Of a DNA stretch of 57,494 bases, positions 9,423 through 17,716 are shown one piece after another. Source of the DNA: Oceanisphaera litoralis (GTDB lineage: Bacteria > Pseudomonadota > Gammaproteobacteria > Enterobacterales > Aeromonadaceae); NCBI RefSeq assembly GCF_016907015.1, contig NZ_JAFBBE010000023.1, positions 1 to 57,494 of the forward strand. The letters are read 5' to 3'. The translations under genes were made by a program, and so were the position numbers. The first letter of the stretch is position 1, and each line of letters starts with the position of its first letter. The notes beneath the pieces are model-generated. The model did not search any database and was not told where the DNA came from. It saw nothing but the letters and a program-made list of their open reading frames with translations.

Positions 9423-10025
9423 TTATACGTTTAAGGCCAGCGTCAGGTCGTGTTCAGCTTGAGTAAAACCGGTTTGAGCGGCTTGCTCTCCCATGTTTAA
9501 CCCTTCAGCATAAATAAAGTGTTGTTCGGTAATACCAATAAACGTTAACAGCGTTTTTAAAAAAGGTGTTTGGCTGTCGGCCTCGGTGCCGCGATAAATG
9601 CCGCCACGTGCAAAACCAATATACGCCTGCTTGTCTTTCAGCAAGCCTTGTGGTCCCTGGTCGGTATACCGAAACGTCACGCCGTTAAGGACGACATTAT
9701 CAATCCAGTTTTTCAGCTGGGCAGAAATACCAAAGTTATACATGGGCACACCCAGCACCAAGGCGTCACAGGCTTGTAATGCCTGGACCAGTGCCGTGCT
9801 TTGCTCGGCCCTGGCCGCTTGCTGTTCGGTACGCAGCTCGGCGGGGGTAAACAAGGCGGTAATGGCATCATTATCCAGTGCTGGTGCAGGCTGGGTTGCC
9901 AAATCAAGCACCTGTACTGTGGCATCGGGATTGTTTTCCAGCAACCGCTCTACAATGCGGTTTGCAACGCGAGTCGAGTTGGCATCCGTGGCGCGAGCAC
10001 TGGCATTAACTTGTAAGATTTTCAT
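9423..10025 (-). CDS. azoR: FMN-dependent NADH-azoreductase
   Basis: 200-residue flavodoxin-fold NADH:quinone/azo-dye oxidoreductase (AzoR/AcpD). It reduces quinones and azo bonds by two-electron transfer from NAD(P)H using FMN. The N-terminal phosphate-binding segment ([14 protein letters not shown]), the [15 protein letters not shown] flavin-binding motif (about 96-110) and the ARGGIY segment are present. A strong ribosome site (GGAGG) lies upstream of the ATG at 10025. It is divergent from a LysR gene across a 69-bp gap, the usual arrangement for LysR control. Confidence 0.92.
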   Translation of the reverse strand: MKILQVNASARATDANSTRVANRIVERLLENNPDATVQVLDLATQPAPALDNDAITALFTPAELRTEQQAARAEQSTALVQALQACDALVLGVPMYNFGISAQLKNWIDNVVLNGVTFRYTDQGPQGLLKDKQAYIGFARGGIYRGTEADSQTPFLKTLLTFIGITEQHFIYAEGLNMGEQAAQTGFTQAEHDLTLALNV

Positions 10026-10062
10026 TTGGAATGGCCTCCTGAATAAGATGTAATTACTCTAT

Positions 10063-10082
10063 ATCATCGACCAATCAATGAT
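10063..10082. promoter_or_regulatory. Candidate LysR operator between azoR and lysR
   Basis: The 69-bp divergent intergenic region contains the interrupted palindrome ATCAT-N10-ATGAT. Its size and location are what a LysR regulator would use to control azoR and itself. The spacing is T-N10-A rather than the textbook T-N11-A, so this is a plausible but unproven site. Confidence 0.4.
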
Positions 10083-10094
10083 TAGGCGGGGTAA

Positions 10095-11012
10095 ATGAGT
10101 AACATTGTTCCATTACCAGAACAATTGTCGGCAGATGACTTGCTGATCTTTGCGCAAGTGGCGCAATTACACAGCTTTACCCAGGCGGCCAACCGGCTGG
10201 GCAGGCCCAAATCCACAGTCTCAAGGCGTATTACCGTATTGGAAGAGCAACTGGGTGAGCGGTTGTTTGTGCGGACGACCCGGCGTATGACATTAACCGA
10301 GTTTGGCGAACAGCTGCTGGATCATGCCCAACAAGTAACGGTAGAAGTGCAGGCGGCCTGGGCGCTGAGCGAACAGCGCAAGGTGCTGCCGAGCGGGCGG
10401 TTGCGGGTGTCTATTCCCAGTGATTTCGCCAACCTGTTTTTGGTCGACATGCTGGCGGCGTTTGTTGCCCTGCACCCCGAGGTGTCTTTGGAGCTGGATC
10501 TTTCTGCTCGACGGGTAGACTTGCTGGGCGAAGGCTTTGACTTGGCCGTACGCATGGGCGCCTTGCCCGACGATGCTCTGCTTACCGCCCGTCGTCTCAC
10601 GGTATTTTCCAGCGGCTTGTATGCCGCGCCCGAGTATTTATTACGACAGGGCGAACCGCAGCAGCCGGATGACTTGCAGCAACACCAGGCCGTGCGTCTA
10701 CTCACACGTACCGGCGAGCCAGCCAGGTGGCATTTGTGTAATGGTGCCAAACAGTGGCAAGGCGTGCCATTGGGCCGTTTAAGTGCCAACTCGCCAGTGC
10801 TGTTAATGCGCCTGGCCTGCACCGGCGCAGGCATTGTTGAAATTCCGCATCAGTTTGCGCTAACCAGCGTGCAGGCTGGCCATTTACGCCCAGTGCTATC
10901 AGACTGGAGTGCGCCCGAGCACATTGCCTGGGTCGTGTTTCCCGGCCGACGTTTAATGCCCGCCAAAACCCGTGCTTTTATTGACATGTTGCATGCCGCC
11001 CTGAACGAATAA
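10095..11012 (+). CDS. LysR-family transcriptional regulator
   Basis: 305-residue LysR regulator. The N-terminal winged helix-turn-helix (about 15-75) includes FTQAANRLGRPKSTVSRRI, and the effector-binding domain follows from about 98. Sequence features resemble the AaeR/DsdC-like group that often controls quinone or aromatic stress genes. It is transcribed away from azoR-pirin and is probably their activator or repressor through the shared intergenic region. The effector cannot be read from sequence. Confidence 0.88.
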   Translation: MSNIVPLPEQLSADDLLIFAQVAQLHSFTQAANRLGRPKSTVSRRITVLEEQLGERLFVRTTRRMTLTEFGEQLLDHAQQVTVEVQAAWALSEQRKVLPSGRLRVSIPSDFANLFLVDMLAAFVALHPEVSLELDLSARRVDLLGEGFDLAVRMGALPDDALLTARRLTVFSSGLYAAPEYLLRQGEPQQPDDLQQHQAVRLLTRTGEPARWHLCNGAKQWQGVPLGRLSANSPVLLMRLACTGAGIVEIPHQFALTSVQAGHLRPVLSDWSAPEHIAWVVFPGRRLMPAKTRAFIDMLHAALNE

Positions 11013-11032
11013 GAGGGGTAAGCCATATTTAA

Positions 11033-11440
11033 TCACTGATGAGGCAACAACAGCTGGTGCAGTTGGTTGAGGGAGCTGACCTCAAAGTGTGGCCGAATGC
11101 CTTCGGGGGCGGCGCTGTCGTTGCTGTTTAACCAGCAGGTGTGAATGCCGGCGTTGAGGCCGCCCAGAATATCCGAGTGGAGGTTGTCGCCCACCATCAG
11201 AATCTGTTCTTTCGGCGGGTGGCCCATCTGCTCGAAGGCGTGCTCGAAAATGCCCGTATCCGGCTGGGCGACACCGACCTGCTCCGAGATCACCAGGGTG
11301 GAGAAGCTGTCCTGCCAGCCGGCCCGTTTCAGCCGGGTATGCTGCATGGCGGTAAATCCGTTGGTGATGATGCCCAGCTTCGCCTTGCCCTGCAGTGACT
11401 GGATCAGCTCGCGGGCGCCGGGCAGCCAGCAGAAAAGTGT
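11033..11440 (-). pseudogene. yjjG: 5'-nucleotidase YjjG, N-terminally truncated
   Basis: The frame from about 11440 to 11033 encodes the C-terminal half of a HAD-family dUMP/nucleotide phosphatase of the YjjG type (GARELIQ, IITNGF, then MVGDNLHSDILGG). The N-terminal half with the catalytic DxD is absent. Upstream the frame meets a TGA a few codons beyond the homologous part, and an unrelated gene begins at 11571. The motif III lysine (usually KPD) is replaced by Gln in AQPDTGIF, consistent with decay. An ATG at 11347 would give only 104 residues without the nucleophile. Confidence 0.8.
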
Positions 11441-11570
11441 TCAGTGTAGGGATATTGGCCGAGCAAACACAACCGCGCAGATAAATTCCGCTTAAACCGG
11501 TGCCGACTTCTGCCTTAAGATAGGGGCTGGATTCAGGCGGCAACGATTTGGCAACCGAGAGGCGAAAAGA

Positions 11571-12179
11571 ATGGAATTTTCCAGCTGGCTGGCATTGGCG
11601 GCCATTTGTGCGATGGGGGCCATCAGCCCCGGCCCCAGCCTGGCGGTGGTGATGCGCAACACGGTCAGGGGCGGCCAGGGCCATGGGGTGTGCACCGCCC
11701 TGGGTCATGGACTGGGGGTGGGGCTTTATGCGTTGATCACCGCCCTCGGGCTGGCGTTGCTGATCACCCGTAACCCCATGCTGTTCGAGGTCATCCGTTA
11801 CGGCGGCGCCGCTTTTCTCGCCTGGCTGGGCATCAAGGCGTTGCTGGCCCGGCCGGGAGGTGGCGATACCAGGATCGGCGAGCATCCGGTGCGTGGTCGT
11901 CAGGGCGCCTTCGAGGGCTTTATGGTGGCCTGCCTGAACCCGCAACTGGCCATTTTCTTCGTGGCGCTGTTCAGCCAGTTTGTGCGGGCCGACACCGGCT
12001 GGCAGCAGGGGGGCGTCATGATGCTCACCGCCGGTGGCATTGATGCGCTCTGGTATGTGCTGGTGGCGCTGCTGTTGTCGCGCGGGCCCGTGCTGGCCTG
12101 GCTCAAGGCCAAGTCGGGGCTGATCGACAAATTGAGCGGGCTGGTACTGCTGGCGCTGGCGGTGAAGGTGGTGCTTTAG
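11571..12179 (+). CDS. LysE/RhtB-family amino acid exporter
   Basis: 202-residue inner-membrane protein with about six hydrophobic segments and the family signature AISPGPSLAVVMRN near residues 17-30. LysE/RhtB proteins export amino acids such as lysine, threonine or homoserine lactones, driven by proton exchange; the substrate is not predictable here. It starts 130 bp beyond the yjjG truncation point and is convergent with the VOC gene. It appears intact. Confidence 0.88.
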   Translation: MEFSSWLALAAICAMGAISPGPSLAVVMRNTVRGGQGHGVCTALGHGLGVGLYALITALGLALLITRNPMLFEVIRYGGAAFLAWLGIKALLARPGGGDTRIGEHPVRGRQGAFEGFMVACLNPQLAIFFVALFSQFVRADTGWQQGGVMMLTAGGIDALWYVLVALLLSRGPVLAWLKAKSGLIDKLSGLVLLALAVKVVL

Positions 12180-12215
12180 AGGGAGGCGGCCCTGCACCAG
12201 GCAGGGCCGAGGCGA

Positions 12216-12599
12216 TCAGCGCAGGGAGTGCAGGCCGATCATGTTACCTTCGGTATCGATGGCCAGGGCGACAAAGCCATAGGGGCCGATGGCAAACTTG
12301 TCGCGGGCCAGTTGCCCGCCATTGGCCACTACCTTGTGGGCCTGTTCGGCGCAGTCGTCACAGCGAAAATACACCAGGGTACCACCTCCACCGGGCGACA
12401 TGCCGTTCATCTGCACCAGGGCGCCGCAGGCGCCGCTACCCTCGTCTTCTCCCGGAAACATCCACATTTCCGGCCCCTCTCCTTCCCTCTTTTCCGGCTG
12501 TTCCAGCTTCACATCCAGCACCGCCTCGTAGAATTTACGCGCTCGTGCCATATCCGCCACATAGAGTTCAAACCAGACCACGGCATTGCCTTTCATCAT
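12216..12599 (-). CDS. VOC-family (glyoxalase/bleomycin-resistance fold) protein
   Basis: 127-residue single-domain vicinal-oxygen-chelate protein (VVWFELYVADMARARKFYEAVL at the N-terminus, IDTEGNMIGLHS at the C-terminus). This YdcJ/PhnB-like group is metal-binding and mostly uncharacterised. An AAGGAGCAAG ribosome site precedes the ATG. It is convergent with the LysE gene, leaving only 36 bp between stops. The substrate is unknown. Confidence 0.85.
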   Translation of the reverse strand: MMKGNAVVWFELYVADMARARKFYEAVLDVKLEQPEKREGEGPEMWMFPGEDEGSGACGALVQMNGMSPGGGGTLVYFRCDDCAEQAHKVVANGGQLARDKFAIGPYGFVALAIDTEGNMIGLHSLR

Positions 12600-12790
12600 C
12601 TTGCTCCTTCATCGATGGGAAACTCATCAAGTCTAGTCCTCTTCGGTCAGCCGTGGCGCTGGAACGGCAGAACCCGCCAAACTGACGGATACTGAGAGCA
12701 GAAGGTGGTGGCAAACGCGGTTTTTATATTTGGCGACAGACCGATACAGGGTCTGCACCGCTTCGGCATCGGCAACATGAGGGGATCAGC

Positions 12791-14146
12791 ATGAAGATTA
12801 CCTTTCTCGGCGCGACCCAGACGGTCACCGGATCCAAATTTCTGGTCAGCAGCGGCGATACTCAAATTCTGGTGGATTGCGGCCTGTACCAGGGCTACAA
12901 ATGGTTGCGGGAGCGTAACCGGCAACCGCTGCCGCTGGATCTGCGCAAGCTCGATGCCATTGTGCTGACCCACGCCCATCTGGATCACTCCGGCTATATA
13001 CCGGTACTGTACCGGCAGGGTTATCGCGGGCCCGTTTACTGTCATCCGGCCACCCGGGCCCTGTGCGGTATTCTGTGGCCGGACAGCGGCCATCTGCAGG
13101 AAGAAGACGCCAAGTTCTACGGCCGGCACAAGCTGGGCAAGCATGAAAAGCCCGAACCCCTGTATGACCGGAAAACGGCAGAGAAGAGTCTGGCGTTGCT
13201 CCAGCCCCTCGAGTTTGGCCGCCCGCTGGAGATTGGCCCCCTGAAACTGCAGCTGCAGCCCGCCGGTCATATTCTGGGGGCCGGCAGCCTGATCCTCGAA
13301 GCCGAAGGTAAGCGGGTCGGGTTTTCCGGCGATGTCGGCCGGCCGAACGACCTCTTCATGCGGCCGCCTCAGCCGCTGCCCGAGCTGGATCTGCTGTTGC
13401 TGGAGTCCACCTACGGCGACCGCCGTCATGAAGACACAGACCCTTTCCGGCAACTCGAAGAACTGGTCAATGACACCGTGGCCGGCGGCGGCGTCATGCT
13501 GATCCCCAGCTTCGCCGTGGGCAGGGCCCAGACCATGCAGTATCTGCTGACCCGGCTGATGCTTGAAGAGCGTATCCCCCGACTCAAGGTGTTTCTCGAC
13601 AGCCCCATGGCCATCGATGTCAGCGGCATCTATGCGCGCTTTGCCGACCAACACAAGCTGGGCCATGGCGATTTTCAGCAGATGAATCAGGCCATTACCT
13701 TTACCCGTACCGTGGAGCAATCCCAGGATCTGGCCGACGAGGTATACCCGCACATCATCATTGCCGGTAGCGGCATGGTCACCGGAGGCCGCATTCTCCA
13801 CCACATGAGGCGGCTGCTGCCGGATCACAGAACCACCCTGGTACTGACCGGCTATCAGGCGGGCGGAACCCGGGGCGCCAAGCTGTCGCAGGGGGTGGAA
13901 AGCGTGATGATCCACGGTGACTGGGTGCCCAACCGCGCCCGTATCGAGATGCTGCACGGACTGTCGGGCCATGCCGATTACGTGGAGCTGCAGCAATGGC
14001 TGGCGGCCTCGGCCTTGACCGCCGACACGCAAATTCAGCTGATCCACGGCGAGCCCGAAGCACTGGAAGCGATGCGCGACCACCTGCGCCGCACCAGCCC
14101 CTATGATGTAGAGATCGGCGAATATCAGCGCATTTTGACGCTGTAG
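12791..14146 (+). CDS. MBL-fold beta-CASP metallo-hydrolase (RNA-processing exonuclease family)
   Basis: 451-residue metallo-beta-lactamase with beta-CASP and RMMBL domains, related to CPSF73/Ysh1-like and bacterial YsbA-type nucleases. Motifs seen: HAHLDH (61-66), the aspartate motif in LLESTYGDR, beta-CASP motifs IPSFAVGRAQ and IIAGSGMVTGG, and the late histidine in LSGHADY. Family members act on RNA as zinc-dependent endo/exonucleases, although many bacterial members of this size are untested. GAGGGG lies just before the ATG. The gene is monocistronic and ends against a large palindromic repeat. Confidence 0.88.
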   Translation: MKITFLGATQTVTGSKFLVSSGDTQILVDCGLYQGYKWLRERNRQPLPLDLRKLDAIVLTHAHLDHSGYIPVLYRQGYRGPVYCHPATRALCGILWPDSGHLQEEDAKFYGRHKLGKHEKPEPLYDRKTAEKSLALLQPLEFGRPLEIGPLKLQLQPAGHILGAGSLILEAEGKRVGFSGDVGRPNDLFMRPPQPLPELDLLLLESTYGDRRHEDTDPFRQLEELVNDTVAGGGVMLIPSFAVGRAQTMQYLLTRLMLEERIPRLKVFLDSPMAIDVSGIYARFADQHKLGHGDFQQMNQAITFTRTVEQSQDLADEVYPHIIIAGSGMVTGGRILHHMRRLLPDHRTTLVLTGYQAGGTRGAKLSQGVESVMIHGDWVPNRARIEMLHGLSGHADYVELQQWLAASALTADTQIQLIHGEPEALEAMRDHLRRTSPYDVEIGEYQRILTL

Positions 14147-14154
14147 GCATGTAC

Positions 14155-14485
14155 CCCCATGCCCCTGTACCCCAGAGGCAACACAGTCGCCTCCCACGAC
14201 ACGCCATAAACTCATCCATGAGGGCTCGGGAAATGCCGTCCATGGCATTTCACGGTCGTGGTAGTCGATCTCTGTTGCCTCTTTTGGAGCACCGAGTTGC
14301 CCGCAAACGACGCCAACAGGCGACTCTGTAGCATCAAGGAGGACAAAGGGATCTGCTCCAGCGACCATCACATGACAGGGATGTCATGTGCTGAGCGACA
14401 CATGGATGTGCTCGAAGCGGGTCGTCGGAGCGGGCCCTTTGTTCGGGGTTGATATGACAATCGAATAGATCGATTGTTTAAATCG
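14155..14485 (+). repeat. Interspersed palindromic repeat, copy 2
   Basis: The whole 347-bp gap between two convergent genes is a nested inverted repeat. An outer arm GAGGCAACACAG is mirrored by CTCTGTTGCCTC. A second arm ACAAAGGGATCTGCTCC is mirrored by GGAGCGGGCCCTTTGT. Inside are small hairpins such as CATGACAGGGATGTCATG and CACATGGATGTG. The right edge is a perfect hairpin ACAATCGA-N5-TCGATTGT. Related copies lie at 1, 35.1 and 43.05 kb. It may act as a bidirectional terminator for the two convergent genes. No ORF here is credible. Confidence 0.8.
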
Positions 14486-14493
14486 GATTGGTA

Positions 14494-15660
14494 TCAACCC
14501 AGTATGATATGGGGCAGGTAGCGGGACAGATCCTGGGTGATGAGGCCGGTATCTTCCCGCACCGCTATGCCGGCGGGTTTATCGTCCACCAGCCAGCTGC
14601 CGATCAGGGCGTGGTTGTCGCCGAATTTGGGCAGCGGATGCCAAGCCTGCACTATATAGCCCTCTTCTCCATAGGGGCCATCTACCTCGGCCACCAGCTC
14701 GCCGTGGCGCATCACGCTGATGTTGGCGCCCTCGCGGGAAAACAGCGGCTTTTGCACATACTCCTGCAGCGCGCTGCGTTGGGGATCGTCGCCGAAATAG
14801 GCGGGTAACAGGTTGGGATGGTCGGGAAAGCGCTGCCAGAGCAGGGGCAGCAGCGCCTTGTTGGACAGCACCGACTTCCACAGCGGCTCCAGCCAGTTGA
14901 CCCGGCTCGATGCCAGATGCTCCGCATAGTGTTCCTGGAACATGAACTCCCACGGGTAGAGCTTGAACATCCAGTCGATGGTGTGGTTGTCGGTGTCGGT
15001 CAGCCAGCCGCCTTCGCCCAGGCCTATGTCTTCGATATGGACGAAGGCGGTGTCCAGTCCGGCCTCCCGGGCGCAGTCTTCCAGATACTGTACCGTACCC
15101 CTGTCTTCGACCGTGTCCTTGCAGCAGGAAAAATGCAGTCGCTGGCCGGGATAACGGGCGGCCAGTTCCGCAAAGCGGGTCACCAGTCGCTCCTGCAGCA
15201 GGTTGAACTGATCCGCGTCGCGGCGCAGCCGGCCGGCATCGACGTTGTCTTCCAGCCACAGCCATTGCCAGAAGGCGGTCTCGAACAGGCTGGTGGGGGT
15301 GTCGGCGTTGTTTTCATACAGCTTGGCCGGGCCCCGGCCGTTATAGGCCAGATCCAGCCGGGAATAGAGGCTGGGATCGCGCCGTTGCCAGGAGTCGGCG
15401 ATGCCCTGCCACTGGGCCTCGGGAATGCAGAAACGCCTGAGCCAGCATTCATCGCGTACCACCATGTCTACCACCTCCAGGCACATCTGGTGCAGTTCGG
15501 CGGTGGGGTCTTCGATGTCCCGCTCTATCTGCGCCAGGGTGAACTGGTAGTAGGCGGTTTCGTCCCAGTAGGGCTCGCCATACATGGTATGAAAACCGAA
15601 CCCCAGTTGCTCGGCCTGAGTGCGCCAGTGGGGGCGCTCCTTGTGGCTGACCCGCAGCAT
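14494..15660 (-). CDS. ygiC: Glutathionylspermidine-synthase-like ATP-grasp ligase (YgiC)
   Basis: 388-residue protein starting MLRVSHKE and homologous to YgiC/YjfC, an ATP-grasp ligase with the C-terminal synthetase fold of glutathionylspermidine synthase. Features include YNGRGPAKLYENNADTPTS (about 107-125), the acidic EVDGPYGEEGY and the C-terminal ATP-grasp segment. The frame is open upstream to 15861, but the ATG at 15660 overlaps the ygiB stop as TGATG, so that start is chosen. Family members are proposed to ligate a peptide or amine to a partner; the substrate is unknown. It is the last gene of the yjf-ygi block. Confidence 0.88.
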   Translation of the reverse strand: MLRVSHKERPHWRTQAEQLGFGFHTMYGEPYWDETAYYQFTLAQIERDIEDPTAELHQMCLEVVDMVVRDECWLRRFCIPEAQWQGIADSWQRRDPSLYSRLDLAYNGRGPAKLYENNADTPTSLFETAFWQWLWLEDNVDAGRLRRDADQFNLLQERLVTRFAELAARYPGQRLHFSCCKDTVEDRGTVQYLEDCAREAGLDTAFVHIEDIGLGEGGWLTDTDNHTIDWMFKLYPWEFMFQEHYAEHLASSRVNWLEPLWKSVLSNKALLPLLWQRFPDHPNLLPAYFGDDPQRSALQEYVQKPLFSREGANISVMRHGELVAEVDGPYGEEGYIVQAWHPLPKFGDNHALIGSWLVDDKPAGIAVREDTGLITQDLSRYLPHIILG

Positions 15661-16280
15661 CAGCCGCCCCAGCTCCGGGAGCCGGAGCGACTGCTGCTTT
15701 TGGTGCTTTTCCAGCTGCTCTTGGCCTGGGCGCTCGAGCCGAAGCCGCCGCGCGAGATGGTGCGGGTCACCTTGGGCTTGGGCGCCAGTGCCTCCTTGCC
15801 GACCGAGATGCGCTTGCCGTAGCCGGCCTTGCCCAGCCGATGGCCGTTGGCGGTGCTCCACTGGCCGTAGTAGGGCGAGTAGGGGTTGCGGGAGCTGTAT
15901 ACCGGGGTATGGGCATAGCGGTTGCCGTCGAGCAGGCGCCCGAACATGAAACCCGCCATGGCCGGCATGAACCAGTTGTTACCCTGATATTGATAAGGCA
16001 CACAGCTGCCGCCGCCGAAGTCGGCTTCGCAGTCGCTGCGCTGGTTGTATTTGGGCGCCGTGTCGGCCGACTCGGCCAGCGCCTGCTGATAGGCGGCCCG
16101 GCACTGCTCGGCCAGTTGGGGGTTGTCGTTGCTGCAATCATCCGGTGACCGATAGACCTGCACCTCGGTGTCGCTTTGGCCGCAGGCGCTGAGCAGTACC
16201 GAGCCGGCGATGGCACCGCCCACCGGTTTGCCGATGCGATCCGCCATGCGAGAAAGCAGCTGACGTTTGGATCGTTTCAT
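15660..16280 (-). CDS. ygiB: DUF1190 protein YgiB (lipoprotein-like)
   Basis: 206-residue DUF1190 protein matching YgiB. The N-terminus is basic (MKRSKRQLLSRM), followed by a hydrophobic stretch ending LLSAC, a likely lipobox with lipidation at Cys33. The mature part is Ser/Gly/Tyr-rich with a Ser-Lys-Arg tail. YgiB-YgiC occur as a pair in many gammaproteobacteria; YgiB is thought to be the envelope partner of the ATP-grasp enzyme. AGGAGG stands before the ATG. The stop overlaps the ygiC start, suggesting translational coupling. Confidence 0.87.
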   Translation of the reverse strand: MKRSKRQLLSRMADRIGKPVGGAIAGSVLLSACGQSDTEVQVYRSPDDCSNDNPQLAEQCRAAYQQALAESADTAPKYNQRSDCEADFGGGSCVPYQYQGNNWFMPAMAGFMFGRLLDGNRYAHTPVYSSRNPYSPYYGQWSTANGHRLGKAGYGKRISVGKEALAPKPKVTRTISRGGFGSSAQAKSSWKSTKSSSRSGSRSWGG

Positions 16281-16289
16281 AAGGCCTCC

Positions 16290-16706
16290 TCAGTAGGTGA
16301 TGCAGGCGGCGTTGAGCAGCCCCACGGCGATCGACAGACCGCCGACCACGGCGCCGGCAGAGACCTGACCTTCGTTGATGCGGGCGGCAATTTTGGGCAG
16401 AAACACCAGCCGCACCAGGGCGAAGGCCAGCAGCTGGGCCACCAGGGCGATGAGGCCCCAGACCGCAAAGTCCAGCAGCGACACCGAGTTGGCGGCGGCG
16501 CTGGCTACCGCCAGCGAGAAGCCGACGAAGGCGCCGACCAGGGCGATGGCCGCCGCCAGGTTCTGGTTTTCCTTGATCAGTTTCCATTCGTCATAGGGGG
16601 TGACCAGCACATAGAGCCACTTGAACAGCAGCAGCATGACGATGGACAGGGAGAAATACAGTAAAAAGGGCCCGAGGCCCGAAAGTGAGGTGAGTAAAGC
16701 GTCCAT
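16290..16706 (-). CDS. yjfL: DUF350 inner-membrane protein (YjfL)
   Basis: 138-residue membrane protein with four hydrophobic segments and the DUF350 pattern of YjfL. It ends 9 bp before ygiB, so the two are in one transcript. DUF350 proteins are regular companions of PspA-like YjfJ and ATP-grasp YjfC/YgiC proteins in predicted membrane-remodelling or peptide-ligation systems. The biochemical role is unknown. Confidence 0.87.
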   Translation of the reverse strand: MDALLTSLSGLGPFLLYFSLSIVMLLLFKWLYVLVTPYDEWKLIKENQNLAAAIALVGAFVGFSLAVASAAANSVSLLDFAVWGLIALVAQLLAFALVRLVFLPKIAARINEGQVSAGAVVGGLSIAVGLLNAACITY

Positions 16707-16747
16707 GAATATCCTTTATACCGTTGGTGGAAAATTGTCTGTTACAG

Positions 16748-16850
16748 GGTGCCGTAGGTTGCGGATGAGCGACGCGAATCCCAACTATCCCCAACTATCG
16801 GCCGGCGCAAAAATGCCGGAATTCGCTTCGCTCATTCCAACCTACTCAAT
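16748..16850. repeat. Palindromic intergenic element inside the yjf-ygi operon
   Basis: Long imperfect inverted repeat. Left arm begins GTAGGTTGCGGATGAGCGA and right arm ends GCGAAGCGAATTCC-like then GGTTGGAATGAGCG when read on the minus strand. The loop contains a smaller GGCCGGC/AAAAATGCC hairpin. It lies between yjfK and yjfL, so it would form a large mRNA hairpin within the operon and could attenuate transcription or define processing. Confidence 0.65.
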
Positions 16851-16855
16851 AATCG

Positions 16856-17500
16856 TCAGCTCACAAACCGGAAATCGGTCGGGCCCAGATCGATGCCGGT
16901 CGCGAATATCAGGCTGCGCTCGGCCCGCTGGTGTAGAATTTTTTCTTCCGCCGCTACCATCAGTACTTCCACGTCATCGGTGTCTGCCAGCGGCCGCTCG
17001 TAGATCATTACGAACTGATCGGTCTCGCTGCGGCTGCCGTCCTTGAGCCAGGTGCTTTCGGTCATGGCTACCGGCCGGGTGTTGTCCCAGGCCCTGGTGA
17101 AGAGCTGGCCATCCAGGCTCCATTCCGGTTGCACCAGCTCGCTGTCGAGCAGCCGGTTCCAGGCGGCATCGCCGTCTACCGGCCGGGTCTGGTAGAAATA
17201 CCAGAGCTTGACCTCGGCCACGCAGTCGTCGCCGGTGCCGCCGCTCAGCAGTACCTGCACAAAGCCGTCGTCGTCGGTATAGAAGCGCAGCAACTGATGG
17301 CTTTCGTCCAGAATGACCCGGCCCACGGCCTGGATGATCTGGGTGCCGGCCGCGCCTTCGAAGGTGACCTGTCCTTCGAGCAGCGACAGCTTGAGCGTAT
17401 CCAGCTCGAAGCCGCCGCCCAGCCGCAGCCCCAGTATTTCCGGGGCCGGCTCGGCCTGAACCGACGGCGGCTGCATTTTTTTCTTCAGCCAGTCGAACAT
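16856..17500 (-). CDS. yjfK: DUF2491 protein (YjfK)
   Basis: 214-residue DUF2491 protein matching YjfK. It begins MFDWLKKKMQ and is otherwise a soluble mixed alpha/beta protein with no enzymatic motif. It is always found with YjfI, YjfJ and YjfL. Separated from pspA-like yjfJ by a 216-bp gap holding a dispersed repeat, and from yjfL by another palindrome, so the block may be transcribed in parts. Confidence 0.85.
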   Translation of the reverse strand: MFDWLKKKMQPPSVQAEPAPEILGLRLGGGFELDTLKLSLLEGQVTFEGAAGTQIIQAVGRVILDESHQLLRFYTDDDGFVQVLLSGGTGDDCVAEVKLWYFYQTRPVDGDAAWNRLLDSELVQPEWSLDGQLFTRAWDNTRPVAMTESTWLKDGSRSETDQFVMIYERPLADTDDVEVLMVAAEEKILHQRAERSLIFATGIDLGPTDFRFVS

Positions 17501-17544
17501 CTTATTTACCCATTAAGTAATGCAGCCTAACAGATGTGGTCCTG

Positions 17545-17680
17545 TCGTCATCCCGCGGGTCCTCTCTTGTCATTCCCGCGAAGGCGGGAATCCAGGACTT
17601 GTGGCGCAGAGCGGTCAGACTGCTGCTTGTCTGCAAAGGCACTGGACCCCCGCGTTCGCGAGGGTGACGATAAAGGCGCG
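17545..17680. repeat. Dispersed inverted repeat, family B copy 1
   Basis: The gap between yjfJ and yjfK contains TTCCCGCGAAGGCGGGAA (a perfect hairpin) followed by TCCAG, and about 70 bp further CTGGACCCCCGCGTTCGCG then GGGTGACGA. This is the common 'attcccgc-aagcggga' type of intergenic repeat. A second, degraded copy lies at about 39.51-39.58 kb. Confidence 0.75.
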
Positions 17681-17716
17681 TTAGCTCCAGAATCCACATC
17701 AGTTACAGGATACTGC

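Noticed and set aside
12647-14371. 574-codon minus-strand frame opposite the beta-CASP gene
   Set aside because: Long only because it is antisense to a GC-rich gene; composition is His/Gln/Arg-rich without domains, while the plus strand has all metallo-hydrolase motifs.
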